Shown here: positions 26,476-34,403 of the stretch, one piece after another
Position numbering within the stretch: position 1 is the stretch's first letter
Layout of the letters: each line of letters starts with the position of its first letter
DNA from: Sulfuritalea hydrogenivorans sk43H
GTDB taxonomy: Bacteria > Pseudomonadota > Gammaproteobacteria > Burkholderiales > Rhodocyclaceae
Assembly (NCBI RefSeq): GCF_000828635.1
Contig: NZ_AP012547.1
Coordinates: 620,001 to 684,000 of the forward strand
Length of the DNA stretch: 64,000 nucleotides
Reading direction: 5' to 3'
Made by a program: the position numbers and the translations under genes
Notes under the pieces: generated by a model
What the model saw: the letters and a program-made list of their open reading frames with translations, nothing else
What the model was told of the DNA's origin: nothing
The model's database searches: none

Positions 26476-27260
26476 TGAGCGGAAGAAAAATCGGCGAGGT
26501 CATTCTCGACCTCAAGAACATCAGCCTCAGTTTTGGCGGCGTCAGGGCCTTGCAGAACATTTCCTTCAATGTGCTCGAGCATGAAGTCCGTGCCATCATC
26601 GGTCCCAATGGCGCCGGCAAGAGTTCGATGCTGAACGTGATCAACGGCGTGTACCGGCCGCAGGAAGGCGAGATCATCCTGCGCGGCGAACACTTCGCCA
26701 ACATGAATTCCTACAAGGCCGCCAAGGCCGGACTGGCGCGCACTTTCCAGAACATCGCCCTGTTCAAGGGCATGTCGGTGCTCGACAACATCATGACCGG
26801 GCGCAACCTGAAGATGCAGGCCAACATGCTGCAACAGGCAATTTGGTGGGGGCCGGCGCAACGCGAGGAACTCGAACATCGCGCCAAGGTCGAGGAGATC
26901 ATCGACTTCCTCGAGATCCAGCACATCCGCAAGATTCCGGTCGGCCGCTTGCCTTACGGTCTGCAGAAGCGCGTCGATCTGGCCCGCGCCCTGGCGATGG
27001 AGCCGCAGATTCTGCTGCTGGATGAGCCGATGGCCGGCATGAACGTCGAGGAAAAGCAGGACATGTGCCGCTTCATCCTCGATGTGAATGACCAGTTCGG
27101 CACCACCGTGGTGCTGATCGAGCACGATATGGGGGTCGTGATGGACATTTCAGATCGTGTCGTGGTGCTCGATTACGGCAAGAAAATCGGTGACGGCACG
27201 CCCGATGAAGTCCGCGCCAATCCAGACGTCATCAGCGCCTACCTCGGCGCCAGTCATTAA
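26475..27260 (+). CDS. livG: Branched-chain-amino-acid-type ABC transporter ATPase (LivG)
   Basis: 261 residues. Walker A IIGPNGAGKSSMLNVINGVY, Q-loop in ARTFQNIALFKGMSVLDNI, the signature region in GRLPYGLQKRVDLARALAME (the usual LSGG is degenerate, LPYGLQ), Walker B ILLLDEPMAGM, and switch His in VLIEHDMGVVMDISDRVVVL. The long insertion after the Q-loop (NLKMQANMLQQAIWWGPAQR) is typical of LivG. It pairs with LivF and the LivH/LivM permeases. The AMP ligase stop overlaps its start by one base. Transporters of this class also carry aromatic and other carboxylic acids, so amino-acid transport is not implied. Confidence 0.93.
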   Translation: MSGRKIGEVILDLKNISLSFGGVRALQNISFNVLEHEVRAIIGPNGAGKSSMLNVINGVYRPQEGEIILRGEHFANMNSYKAAKAGLARTFQNIALFKGMSVLDNIMTGRNLKMQANMLQQAIWWGPAQREELEHRAKVEEIIDFLEIQHIRKIPVGRLPYGLQKRVDLARALAMEPQILLLDEPMAGMNVEEKQDMCRFILDVNDQFGTTVVLIEHDMGVVMDISDRVVVLDYGKKIGDGTPDEVRANPDVISAYLGASH

Positions 27261-27272
27261 GGATTCTGAACG

Positions 27273-28202
27273 ATGAGCTTCTTTCTGGAAACACTGCTCG
27301 GCGGCCTGATGAGCGGCATGCTGTACTCGCTGGTCGCGCTGGGCTTCGTGCTGATCTACAAGGCCTCGGGCGTGTTCAATTTCGCCCAGGGCGCAATGGT
27401 GTTGTTCGCCGCCTTGTCCATGGCGCGCTTTTCGGAGTGGATTCCGGAGTGGCTGGGCATGGACAACCTGTTCATGGCGAATGTGCTGGCCTTCGCCGTG
27501 TCGGTGGCGATCATGTTTGTCGTGGCCTGGCTGATCGAGCGGCTGGTGCTGCGCCACCTGGTGAATCAGGAGGGCGCGACGCTGCTGATGGCCACGCTGG
27601 GTATTGCCTACTTTCTGGATGGCGTCGGACAGACGGTCTTCGGCAGCGACATCTACAAGATCGATGTCGGCATGCCCAAGGATCCGGTGATGATGCTGGA
27701 GAGCGTTTTCGAGGGCGGCATCCTGATCAACAAGGAAGACTTCGTTGCCGCCTTCATTTCCGCCATGCTTGTTCTGGCCCTGACCATTTTCTTCCAGAAG
27801 ACGGCAACCGGCCGGGCGCTGCGCGCCGTGGCGGACGACCATCAGGCGGCGCAGTCGATCGGCATTCCGCTGGGCCGCATCTGGGTCATCGTCTGGTGCG
27901 TCGCCGGCATCACGGCGCTGGTGGCCGGCATCATCTGGGGCTCCAAACTGGGCGCCCAGTTTTCGCTCTCGACCGTGGCCTTGCGCGCCTTGCCGGTGGT
28001 GATTCTCGGCGGCCTGACCTCCGTCCCGGGAGCGATCCTCGGCGGGCTGATCATCGGTGTCGGCGAAAAGCTGTCCGAGGTCTATCTGGGCCCTTATGTG
28101 GGTGGCGGCATCGAGATCTGGTTTGCCTACATGCTGGCGCTGGTGTTCCTGCTGTTCAGACCGCAAGGTTTGTTCGGCGAGAAAATCATCGACCGTGTTT
28201 GA
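27273..28202 (+). CDS. livH: ABC transporter permease, LivH type
   Basis: 309 residues, strongly hydrophobic, eight or so membrane helices. The opening FLETLLGGLMSGMLYSLVAL and GFVLIYKASGVFNFAQGAMV are hallmarks of LivH, and VADDHQAAQSIGIPLGRIWV is the cytoplasmic coupling loop. GLTSVPGAILGGLIIGVGEK follows near the end. It begins 12 bp after livG and lies in the same operon. It forms one half of the inner-membrane channel with LivM. Confidence 0.95.
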   Translation: MSFFLETLLGGLMSGMLYSLVALGFVLIYKASGVFNFAQGAMVLFAALSMARFSEWIPEWLGMDNLFMANVLAFAVSVAIMFVVAWLIERLVLRHLVNQEGATLLMATLGIAYFLDGVGQTVFGSDIYKIDVGMPKDPVMMLESVFEGGILINKEDFVAAFISAMLVLALTIFFQKTATGRALRAVADDHQAAQSIGIPLGRIWVIVWCVAGITALVAGIIWGSKLGAQFSLSTVALRALPVVILGGLTSVPGAILGGLIIGVGEKLSEVYLGPYVGGGIEIWFAYMLALVFLLFRPQGLFGEKIIDRV

Positions 28203-28217
28203 TTCGAGGGACTAGGA

Positions 28218-29294
28218 ATGTTCTATAGAGAAAACGGTCAGTTCAAGACCTCGTACCAGGCGGATCAGCAGCTGTTTTCGATCCCGCAGGATCGCTGGGC
28301 AATTCTTGCCATCATCGCTTTCGCCTTCTTCGGGATTCCGATGCTGGTCGACGAGTACATGTTTCGCGCCATCCTCGTGCCCTTCTTGATCCTGTCGTTG
28401 GCGGCGCTCGGGGTGAACATCCTGGTCGGTTATTGCGGACAGATCACCCTCGGGGCGGGAGCTTCCATGGCGGTAGGCGCCTACGCGGCCTACAATTTCC
28501 TGATCCGGGTCGACGGCATGCCGGCGCTCGGAGCGATTCTGCTCGGCGGACTGGTTGCCGCCGCCGCCGGCATCGTTTTTGGTGCGCCGAGCTTGCGTGT
28601 GCGCGGGCTGTATCTCGCGGTGGCGACGCTTGCGGCACAGTTCTTCTGGGACTGGGCCTTTCTCCGCATCAAGTGGTTTACCAATAACGCGTCATCGGGC
28701 TCGGTTTCGGTGGCGGACATTTCTCTCTTCGGCTGGACCATTGACAGCCCGACCGACAAATATCTTTTCTGCCTCGGCGTTCTGGTCGTGTTCAGCCTGA
28801 TGGCGAAGAATCTGGTGCGCGGCAGTATCGGCCGGCAATGGATGGCGATTCGCGACATGGACGTGGCAGCGACCGTGATCGGCATCCGCCCGATGTACGC
28901 CAAACTCACCGCCTTCGCCGTCAGCTCGTTCTATCTCGGGGTGGCCGGCGCTCTTTGGGGCATGATCAATCTTGGTTCCTGGGAGCCTGCCGCGTTTTCC
29001 ATCGATCGTTCCTTTTCCCTGCTGTTCATGGTCATCATCGGTGGCATGGGCGCGATTTCGGGAAGTTTCTTCGGGGCGGCATTCATCGTGATCCTGCCGA
29101 TCTTTCTCAATCAGATGCTGCCTCTGATAGGGGGCCTGTTCGGACTGGAAGTGTCGATCGCCCTGGTATCGCACGTCGAGATCATGGTCTTCGGCGCGCT
29201 CATCGTGTTCTTCCTGATCGTCGAACCGCACGGCATTGCAAGGTTGTGGGCAACGGGTCGGGAAAAACTGCGTTTGTGGCCATTCCCGCACTAA
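28218..29294 (+). CDS. livM: ABC transporter permease, LivM type
   Basis: 358 residues with about nine membrane helices after a hydrophilic N-terminus of 30 residues (MFYRENGQFKTSYQADQQLF). LivM features are LGVNILVGYCGQITLGAGAS and the coupling loop AIRDMDVAATVIGIRPMYAK, then GGMGAISGSFFGAAFIVILP. It is a stand-alone permease without the fused ATPase sometimes seen. It starts 15 bp after livH. Partner half of the transmembrane channel. Confidence 0.95.
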   Translation: MFYRENGQFKTSYQADQQLFSIPQDRWAILAIIAFAFFGIPMLVDEYMFRAILVPFLILSLAALGVNILVGYCGQITLGAGASMAVGAYAAYNFLIRVDGMPALGAILLGGLVAAAAGIVFGAPSLRVRGLYLAVATLAAQFFWDWAFLRIKWFTNNASSGSVSVADISLFGWTIDSPTDKYLFCLGVLVVFSLMAKNLVRGSIGRQWMAIRDMDVAATVIGIRPMYAKLTAFAVSSFYLGVAGALWGMINLGSWEPAAFSIDRSFSLLFMVIIGGMGAISGSFFGAAFIVILPIFLNQMLPLIGGLFGLEVSIALVSHVEIMVFGALIVFFLIVEPHGIARLWATGREKLRLWPFPH

Positions 29295-29304
29295 GGCAGG
29301 GTCG

Positions 29305-29330
29305 CGTCCGGTGAGCAGGATTGCCGGACG
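29305..29330 (+). other. Hairpin between livM and the binding-protein gene
   Basis: CGTCCGG, 12 bases, CCGGACG: a 7-bp stem 65 bp before the binding-protein start. It shares TGCCGGACG with the stronger hairpin after that gene. It may mark an RNA-processing or stabilising site. Confidence 0.5.
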
Positions 29331-29394
29331 TGGCATACAGGGTTTTATCGGGTTTTTGTACGCGTAACACTAAATCATCCTAGGAGGAGACAAC

Positions 29395-30729
29395 ATGAAT
29401 CTACGCAAACTAGCTGTAGCCGCTTCTGTCGCAGCGGTTGGCCTGTCCGCTGTGCTTGCCGCACCCGCGGCATATGCGGCCGAGGAGCAGTTCTTCCCGG
29501 TGCTGGCGTATCGCACCGGCGCTTACGCGCCCAATGGCACGCCCTGGGCCAACGGCTTTGTCGACTACATGAAGTTGACCAATGCGCGCGGCGGTATCAA
29601 CGGCGTCAAGATGATCTGGGAAGAATGCGAAACCGGATACGCCACCGACCGCGGTGTCGAGTGCTATGAGCGCCTGAAGGGCAAGCACGGCGGCGCGACG
29701 GCAGTTCAGCCGCTGTCTACCGGTATCACTTTCGCCCTGACGGAAAAGGCTCCTGTCGACAAGATTCCGGTCATCACCGCCGGCTACGGCCGCAGCGAGT
29801 CGCAGAACGGCGCCGTGTTCGGCTGGAACTTCCCGCTGGTCGGCACCTACTGGATGGGCGCCGACGTGCTGGTTCAGCACATTGCCAAAAAGGAAGGCGG
29901 ATTCGACAAGCTGAAGGGCAAGAAGGTCGCGCTGGTCTATCACGACAGCCCTTACGGCAAGGAGCCGATCGCCCTGCTGCAGGAGCGTGCCAAGATGCAC
30001 GGTTTCGATGTGCAGTTGCTGCCGGTTGCTCATCCCGGTGTGGAACAGAAGGCCACCTGGCTGCAGATTCGCCAGAGCAAGCCTGATTATGTATTCCTTT
30101 GGGGCTGGGGCGTGATGAACGCAACCTCGATCAAGGAAGCGCAGGCCACCGGTTATCCGCGTGAAAAGATGTACGGAATCTGGTGGGCAGGTGCCGAGCC
30201 GGATGTCAAGGACGTGGGTGATGGTGCCAAGGGCTACAACGCTTTGGCCATGCAGCATGGCGCCGAGCCGAATGCCAAGGTGATCAAGGAAGTCCTCGAG
30301 AAACTGCATGCCAAGGGTCAGGGGACCGGTCCGAAGGAAGAAGTCGGCCAGGTGCTTTACATGCGCGGCCTGATTTCGTCGATGTTGCAGGTTGAAGCCG
30401 TGCGCGTGGCGCAGTCGCGTTACGGCAAGGGCAAGCGCATCACCGGCGAACAGATGCGCTGGGGCCTGGAGAACATCAATCTCGACCAGAAGTCGCTGGA
30501 CGGCCTGGGCTTTGCCGGCGTGATGCGCCCGGTGCAGACCTCCTGCCTCGACCACATGGGTTCGGCGTGGGCACGCATTCACACCTGGGATGGCAAGAAG
30601 TGGAACTTCACGTCGGACTGGTATCAGGGCGACGAGAAGGTGCTGCGCCCGATGGTGATGCTGGCCTCGGCCAAGTACGCGGAAGAAAAGAAGATCAAGC
30701 CGCGTACTCCCGAAGATTGCAAGAAGTGA
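29395..30729 (+). CDS. Periplasmic substrate-binding protein of the Liv-type transporter
   Basis: 444 residues. The signal peptide ends near AAPAAYA|AEEQFF, without a lipobox, so the mature protein is soluble in the periplasm. It has the type-1 periplasmic-binding fold of the LivJ/urtA group: FPVLAYRTGAYAPNGTPWAN, ARGGINGVKMIWEECETGYA and GKKVALVYHDSPYGKEPIAL. It is longer than amino-acid LivJ (about 370), as in binding proteins for aromatic acids and urea-like ligands. The ribosome site is very strong (TAGGAGGAG). Hairpins flank the gene on both sides, consistent with higher expression of this subunit. Confidence 0.92.
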   Translation: MNLRKLAVAASVAAVGLSAVLAAPAAYAAEEQFFPVLAYRTGAYAPNGTPWANGFVDYMKLTNARGGINGVKMIWEECETGYATDRGVECYERLKGKHGGATAVQPLSTGITFALTEKAPVDKIPVITAGYGRSESQNGAVFGWNFPLVGTYWMGADVLVQHIAKKEGGFDKLKGKKVALVYHDSPYGKEPIALLQERAKMHGFDVQLLPVAHPGVEQKATWLQIRQSKPDYVFLWGWGVMNATSIKEAQATGYPREKMYGIWWAGAEPDVKDVGDGAKGYNALAMQHGAEPNAKVIKEVLEKLHAKGQGTGPKEEVGQVLYMRGLISSMLQVEAVRVAQSRYGKGKRITGEQMRWGLENINLDQKSLDGLGFAGVMRPVQTSCLDHMGSAWARIHTWDGKKWNFTSDWYQGDEKVLRPMVMLASAKYAEEKKIKPRTPEDCKK

Positions 30730-30738
30730 CGTAAGGAT

Positions 30739-30773
30739 CTGCCGGACGAGGTGCGGTTCGCCTCGTCCGGCAG
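30739..30773 (+). other. 13-bp stem hairpin after the binding-protein gene
   Basis: CTGCCGGACGAGG, 9-base loop, CCTCGTCCGGCAG: perfect 13-bp stem, no T-run, 9 bp past the stop. It fits an mRNA 3'-end stabiliser that raises binding-protein output relative to livF. Confidence 0.75.
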
Positions 30774-30822
30774 CAGTCCTGGACAAGTCTGGAATACCGG
30801 TCCGCGCATATCGAAAGAGCAC

Positions 30823-31635
30823 ATGACTACTGCCAACATCCTTCTCAACGTTAACAGCATCGAGGTGATCTACAACCACGTCATCCTCGTGCTCAAGGGC
30901 GTCTCGCTGTCCGTACCGCAAGGCAGCATCGTGGCCCTGCTGGGCGGCAACGGTGCGGGCAAGACCACGACCCTGCGTGCCGTGAGCAACCTGCTGCACG
31001 GCGAGCGCGGTGCCGTGACCAAAGGGTCGATCGAATGCCGTGGCGAGCGCATCGAAGCGCTGACGCCCGCCGACCTGGTCAAGCGCGGCGTGGTTCAGGT
31101 CATGGAGGGCCGCCACTGTTTCGGCCACCTGACCATCGAAGAAAACCTGATGACCGGCAGCTACACTCGCACCGACGGCAAAGCGGCGGTGGCGCAGACC
31201 CTGGAAAAGGTCTACAACTATTTTCCGCGCCTGAAGACACGACGTACCAGCCAGGCCGCCTATACATCGGGCGGCGAACAGCAGATGTGCGCCATCGGAC
31301 GCGCACTGATGGCCAACCCGACGATGGTGCTGCTCGACGAACCGTCGATGGGCCTGGCGCCACAGATTGTCGACGAAGTGTTCGGCATCGTCAAAGACCT
31401 CAACCAGCGCGAGAAGGTCACCTTCCTGCTGGCCGAGCAGAACACCAACATGGCCTTGCGCTATGCCGATTTCGGCTACATCCTCGAAAACGGCCGCGTG
31501 GTCATGGAAGGAGCCGCCGCCGAGCTGGCCAACAATGAGGACGTCAAGGAGTTCTACCTCGGCATCTCCTCGGGGGAGCGCAAGAGCTTCCGCGAGGCCA
31601 AGCATTACCGCCGCCGCAAACGCTGGCTCGCTTGA
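30823..31635 (+). CDS. livF: Branched-chain-amino-acid-type ABC transporter ATPase (LivF)
   Basis: 270 residues from ATG 30823. Walker A LLGGNGAGKTTTLRAVSNLL, Q-loop region VVQVMEGRHCFGHLTIEENL, signature YTSGGEQQMCAIGRALM, Walker B TMVLLDEPSMGLAPQIVDEV and switch region LLAEQNTNMALRYADFGYIL. The tail is longer than usual and basic (FREAKHYRRRKRWLA), ending exactly at the left end of the 145-bp inverted-repeat element, whose first bases include the TGA. That suggests the element may have replaced the original stop. It is the second ATPase of the transporter. Confidence 0.93.
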   Translation: MTTANILLNVNSIEVIYNHVILVLKGVSLSVPQGSIVALLGGNGAGKTTTLRAVSNLLHGERGAVTKGSIECRGERIEALTPADLVKRGVVQVMEGRHCFGHLTIEENLMTGSYTRTDGKAAVAQTLEKVYNYFPRLKTRRTSQAAYTSGGEQQMCAIGRALMANPTMVLLDEPSMGLAPQIVDEVFGIVKDLNQREKVTFLLAEQNTNMALRYADFGYILENGRVVMEGAAAELANNEDVKEFYLGISSGERKSFREAKHYRRRKRWLA

Positions 31636-31777
31636 GGACTGCGGATCACGCGGCGCGCTGCGGCGTTGCTCAAGGCCTCGTTGCCTGTCCGCGAAGCGGA
31701 ATCCCAGGCACGCAAGGCGAAGAAAACTAAACGTCGGTCTTTCGCGCCTTGCATCGCTTGGTGCTCCACAGTCCTCA
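31633..31777. mobile_element. MITE-like 145-bp element with 9-bp inverted ends
   Basis: TGAGGACTG at the left end (31633-31641) and CAGTCCTCA at the right (31769-31777) are perfect inverted ends. Inside is another imperfect inverted pair, GCAAGGCG and CGCGCCTTGC. The whole space between livF and the PaaK-like gene is nearly filled by it. No transposase is present. Confidence 0.5.
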
Positions 31778-31820
31778 CAATCAGCGCCGTCAGCCACTCT
31801 TCCCGATTTCGGAGCAGCAC

Positions 31821-33059
31821 ATGTCCAAATACTTTGACGCCCTTGAAACCCGCACCGCCGACGAGCGAAAGTCGGCGCTGGCGACACGCCTGCCGCAGCA
31901 GATTGCTCACGCCAGGGCCAATACGGCTTACTTTGCCGAGTCGCTCCGGCAGGTCGATGCCGCGGCGATCACTTCGACGGCAGCCCTCGCCGGTTTGCCG
32001 GTGGTGCGCAAGAGCGACCTGATCGAGCTGCAGAAGAAACAGCGGCCGTTCGGCGGTCTTGCGGCATCGAGCTGGGGCAAGCTCGGACGCGTGTTCTCCT
32101 CGCCGGGCCCGATCTACGAACCGGAGGGCCGCGTCGCCGATTACTGGCGTACCGCGCGGGCCCTGCATGCCGGCGGGTTTCGCGCCGGCGACCTGGTGCA
32201 CAACAGTTTTTCGTATCACATGACCCCCGGCGGCTGGATCTTCGAAGCCGGTGCGCAGGCGCTCGGCTGCACCGTATTTCCGGCCGGCGTCGGGCAAACC
32301 GAGCAGCAGGTGGCGGCGATGGCCGATCTCCAGCCGCAAGCCTATGCCGGCACGCCGTCATTCCTGCGCATCCTGCTGCAAAAGGCAGATGAAATGGGCG
32401 TCAAGCTGCCTTCCCTGACCAAGGCGTTTTTTTCCGGAGAGGCCTTCCTGCCGCCGGTGCGCGACGAACTGCTGGCGCGCGGCATCGTCGGCCACCAGGC
32501 GTATGCGACGGCCGAGCTGGGCGTGATCGCGTACGAAACCGAAGCCCGCGAAGGACTGGTGGTCGATGAAGGCGTGCTGGTCGAAATCGTGCGCCCCGGA
32601 ACCGGAGACCCGGTGGCCGAGGGGGAAGTCGGCGAAGTGGTGGTGACCACCTTCAACGCCGACTACCCGCTGATCCGCTTCGGCACCGGCGACTTGTCGG
32701 CTTTCCTGCCGGGGATTTCGCCCTGCGGGCGCACCAACATGCGCATCAAGGGCTGGATGGGGCGTGCCGATCAGACCACCAAGATCAAGGGCATGTTCGT
32801 CCATCCGGAACAGGTGGCGATCGCGGCCAAGCGCCATCCGGAAATCGTCCGCGCACGGCTGGTGGTGACCAATCCCGACAGCAATGACCTGATGACCCTG
32901 CATTGCGAAGTCGGCCAGGCCCGCGCCGAGAATCTGGAAAAGACCATCGCGGAAAGCATTCGCGATGTCACCAAACTGCGTGCCGAGGTGAGCTTGGTTG
33001 CGGTTGGCAGCCTGCCGAACGACGGCAAGGTCATCGAAGACGCCAGGAAATATGACTGA
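31821..33059 (+). CDS. PaaK-like AMP-binding protein (phenylacetate-CoA ligase family)
   Basis: 412 residues from ATG 31821 (GGAG 6 bases before). The PaaK fold is clear: GFRAGDLVHNSFSYHMTPGG, TPSFLRILLQKADEMGVKLP, FFSGEAFLPPVRDELLARGI, then RFGTGDLSAFLPG and the C-terminal GRADQTTKIKGMFVHPEQVA. However the phosphate-binding loop, normally SSGTTGKP in PaaK, reads FSSPGPIYEPEG, and the A5-type motif is YATAELGV rather than YGLTE. So activity may differ, or the enzyme belongs to a divergent subfamily. It overlaps the next gene by 8 bp. Copy 7 of the dispersed repeat lies near its N-terminus. Confidence 0.85.
   Translation: MSKYFDALETRTADERKSALATRLPQQIAHARANTAYFAESLRQVDAAAITSTAALAGLPVVRKSDLIELQKKQRPFGGLAASSWGKLGRVFSSPGPIYEPEGRVADYWRTARALHAGGFRAGDLVHNSFSYHMTPGGWIFEAGAQALGCTVFPAGVGQTEQQVAAMADLQPQAYAGTPSFLRILLQKADEMGVKLPSLTKAFFSGEAFLPPVRDELLARGIVGHQAYATAELGVIAYETEAREGLVVDEGVLVEIVRPGTGDPVAEGEVGEVVVTTFNADYPLIRFGTGDLSAFLPGISPCGRTNMRIKGWMGRADQTTKIKGMFVHPEQVAIAAKRHPEIVRARLVVTNPDSNDLMTLHCEVGQARAENLEKTIAESIRDVTKLRAEVSLVAVGSLPNDGKVIEDARKYD
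31865..31889 (+). repeat. Dispersed repeat copy 7 (middle bases AC)
   Basis: AAAGTCGGCGCTGGCG, AC, ACGCCT: exact left half, right half with two changes. Read as RKSALATR, a different frame from the other coding copies. Confidence 0.6.
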
Positions 33060-34260
33060 GCCCCGCGGACCTCTTGCAGGTCTGCGCGTACTCGACCTCA
33101 CGCGCCTGCTGCCGGGACCCGTGGCGACCATGCACTTGGCAGACCTCGGCGCCGAGGTGATCAAGATCGAGGATACCGGTGCCGGCGACTATGCCCGCAC
33201 CATGGGACCCGGCGAACGCAAGGCGGACGGCAATAACGCCACGGGCGACAGCCTGTTTTTCCGCATGGTCAATCGCAACAAGAAAAGCCTGCGGCTGGAT
33301 CTGAAAAAGGCAGCCGGCGTCGAAGTTTTCATGCGCCTGGCGAAGGATGCCGACGTGGTTTTCGAAAGCTTTCGCCCCGGCGTGGTCGACAAGCTCGGCA
33401 TCGGTTACGAAACCGTAAAGGCGATCAATCCGCGCGTTGTCTACTGCGCCATCACCGGTTATGGACAGACCGGCCCCTGGGCGGAACTCGCCGGCCACGA
33501 CATCAACTATCTCGCCACGGCCGGGCTGCTGGACCAGATCGGCACCCACGACGGCAAGGCCAGCGGGCCTCCGGCCATTCCCAATCTGCAGATCGGCGAT
33601 CTCCTCGGGGGAGCGCTTACTCCACTGCTCGGCGTTCTCGCCGCGGTGATCGGCGCCAAGGTGAGCGGACAAGGCAGCCATGTCGATGTGGCGATGACCG
33701 ATGCGGTGCTGGCCCACACGATCTTCCCGCTGGTGACCACCCAGGTGTTCGGGCAGCCGGCACCGCGCGGCGCCGACCTGCTGACCGGCGGCGTGCCCTG
33801 CTATGGCGTGTATCGCACCGCCGATGACCGCTATCTCGCCGTTGGCGCCCTCGAACCCAAGTTCTGGCAGGCCATGTGCGTCGCGATCGGTCGCCCCGAT
33901 CTCGCTTCCTTCGGGCTTGCCACCGGAGCCGAAGGCCGGCGTGTGAAGGCCGAACTGGCAGGCCTGATCGCATCGCAGCCGCTCGCCCACTGGCAGCCGA
34001 TATTCGCCGCAGCGGATTGTTGCGTCACGCCGATTTTGCGCGTGGACGAAGCAATCGCGCATCCGCAAGTCGTCGCCCGCGAAATGGTGGTCGAGGTCGG
34101 CGGCGCCAAACAGTATGCGCCGCCCTTCAAGCTTTCCGCCTGGCCCTGGGCCGACGCCAGCCCGGCCCCGGCGGCCGGCGCCGACAGCGATGCCGTGCTG
34201 AAGGCTGCGGGCTACGTGGAATCCGACATTGCCCGCTTGCGCGCCGCTGGAGTAATTTAA
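33052..34260 (+). CDS. Family III CoA-transferase / alpha-methylacyl-CoA racemase-like protein
   Basis: 402 residues. Opening GLRVLDLTRLLPGPVATMHL and AEVIKIEDTGAGDYAR define the CaiB/BaiF superfamily. The motif set fits alpha-methylacyl-CoA racemase better than CoA-transferase: GQTGPWAELAGHDINYLATA (His and Asp), GDLLGGALTP (Asp) and LAVGALEPKFW (Glu), matching the His/Asp/Glu proton-relay residues known from the mycobacterial racemase. It should epimerise 2-methylacyl-CoA, which fits a branched-chain-acid route with icmF, but transferase activity is not excluded. ATG 33052 overlaps the PaaK-like stop by 8 bp, so both are coupled. Confidence 0.85.
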   Translation: MTEPRGPLAGLRVLDLTRLLPGPVATMHLADLGAEVIKIEDTGAGDYARTMGPGERKADGNNATGDSLFFRMVNRNKKSLRLDLKKAAGVEVFMRLAKDADVVFESFRPGVVDKLGIGYETVKAINPRVVYCAITGYGQTGPWAELAGHDINYLATAGLLDQIGTHDGKASGPPAIPNLQIGDLLGGALTPLLGVLAAVIGAKVSGQGSHVDVAMTDAVLAHTIFPLVTTQVFGQPAPRGADLLTGGVPCYGVYRTADDRYLAVGALEPKFWQAMCVAIGRPDLASFGLATGAEGRRVKAELAGLIASQPLAHWQPIFAAADCCVTPILRVDEAIAHPQVVAREMVVEVGGAKQYAPPFKLSAWPWADASPAPAAGADSDAVLKAAGYVESDIARLRAAGVI

Positions 34261-34323
34261 TGCAATGGAAACACCTTGTTCGAAGTCTCCAGAAATGGAC
34301 GCGCGTAGCGCGCTGATTGGTAA

Positions 34324-34339
34324 CCCCCCGCGAGGGGGG
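34324..34339. repeat. GC-rich hairpin CCCCCC-GCGA-GGGGGG
   Basis: A perfect 6-bp stem in the 143-bp gap between the racemase-like and AEC genes, followed by GGGGGGCGGG. One of three GC-rich inverted elements in the window. Confidence 0.6.
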
Positions 34340-34403
34340 AAGGGGGGCGGGTGATCAATTCGCTTTTCGCGTGTTTCATCATCGGCGGGTGGCTCTCGGT
34401 GCA

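Noticed and set aside
29410-31887. Reverse-strand frame of 825 codons across the binding protein and livF
   Set aside because: Spans two real forward genes and an inverted-repeat element; composition is that of a shadow.
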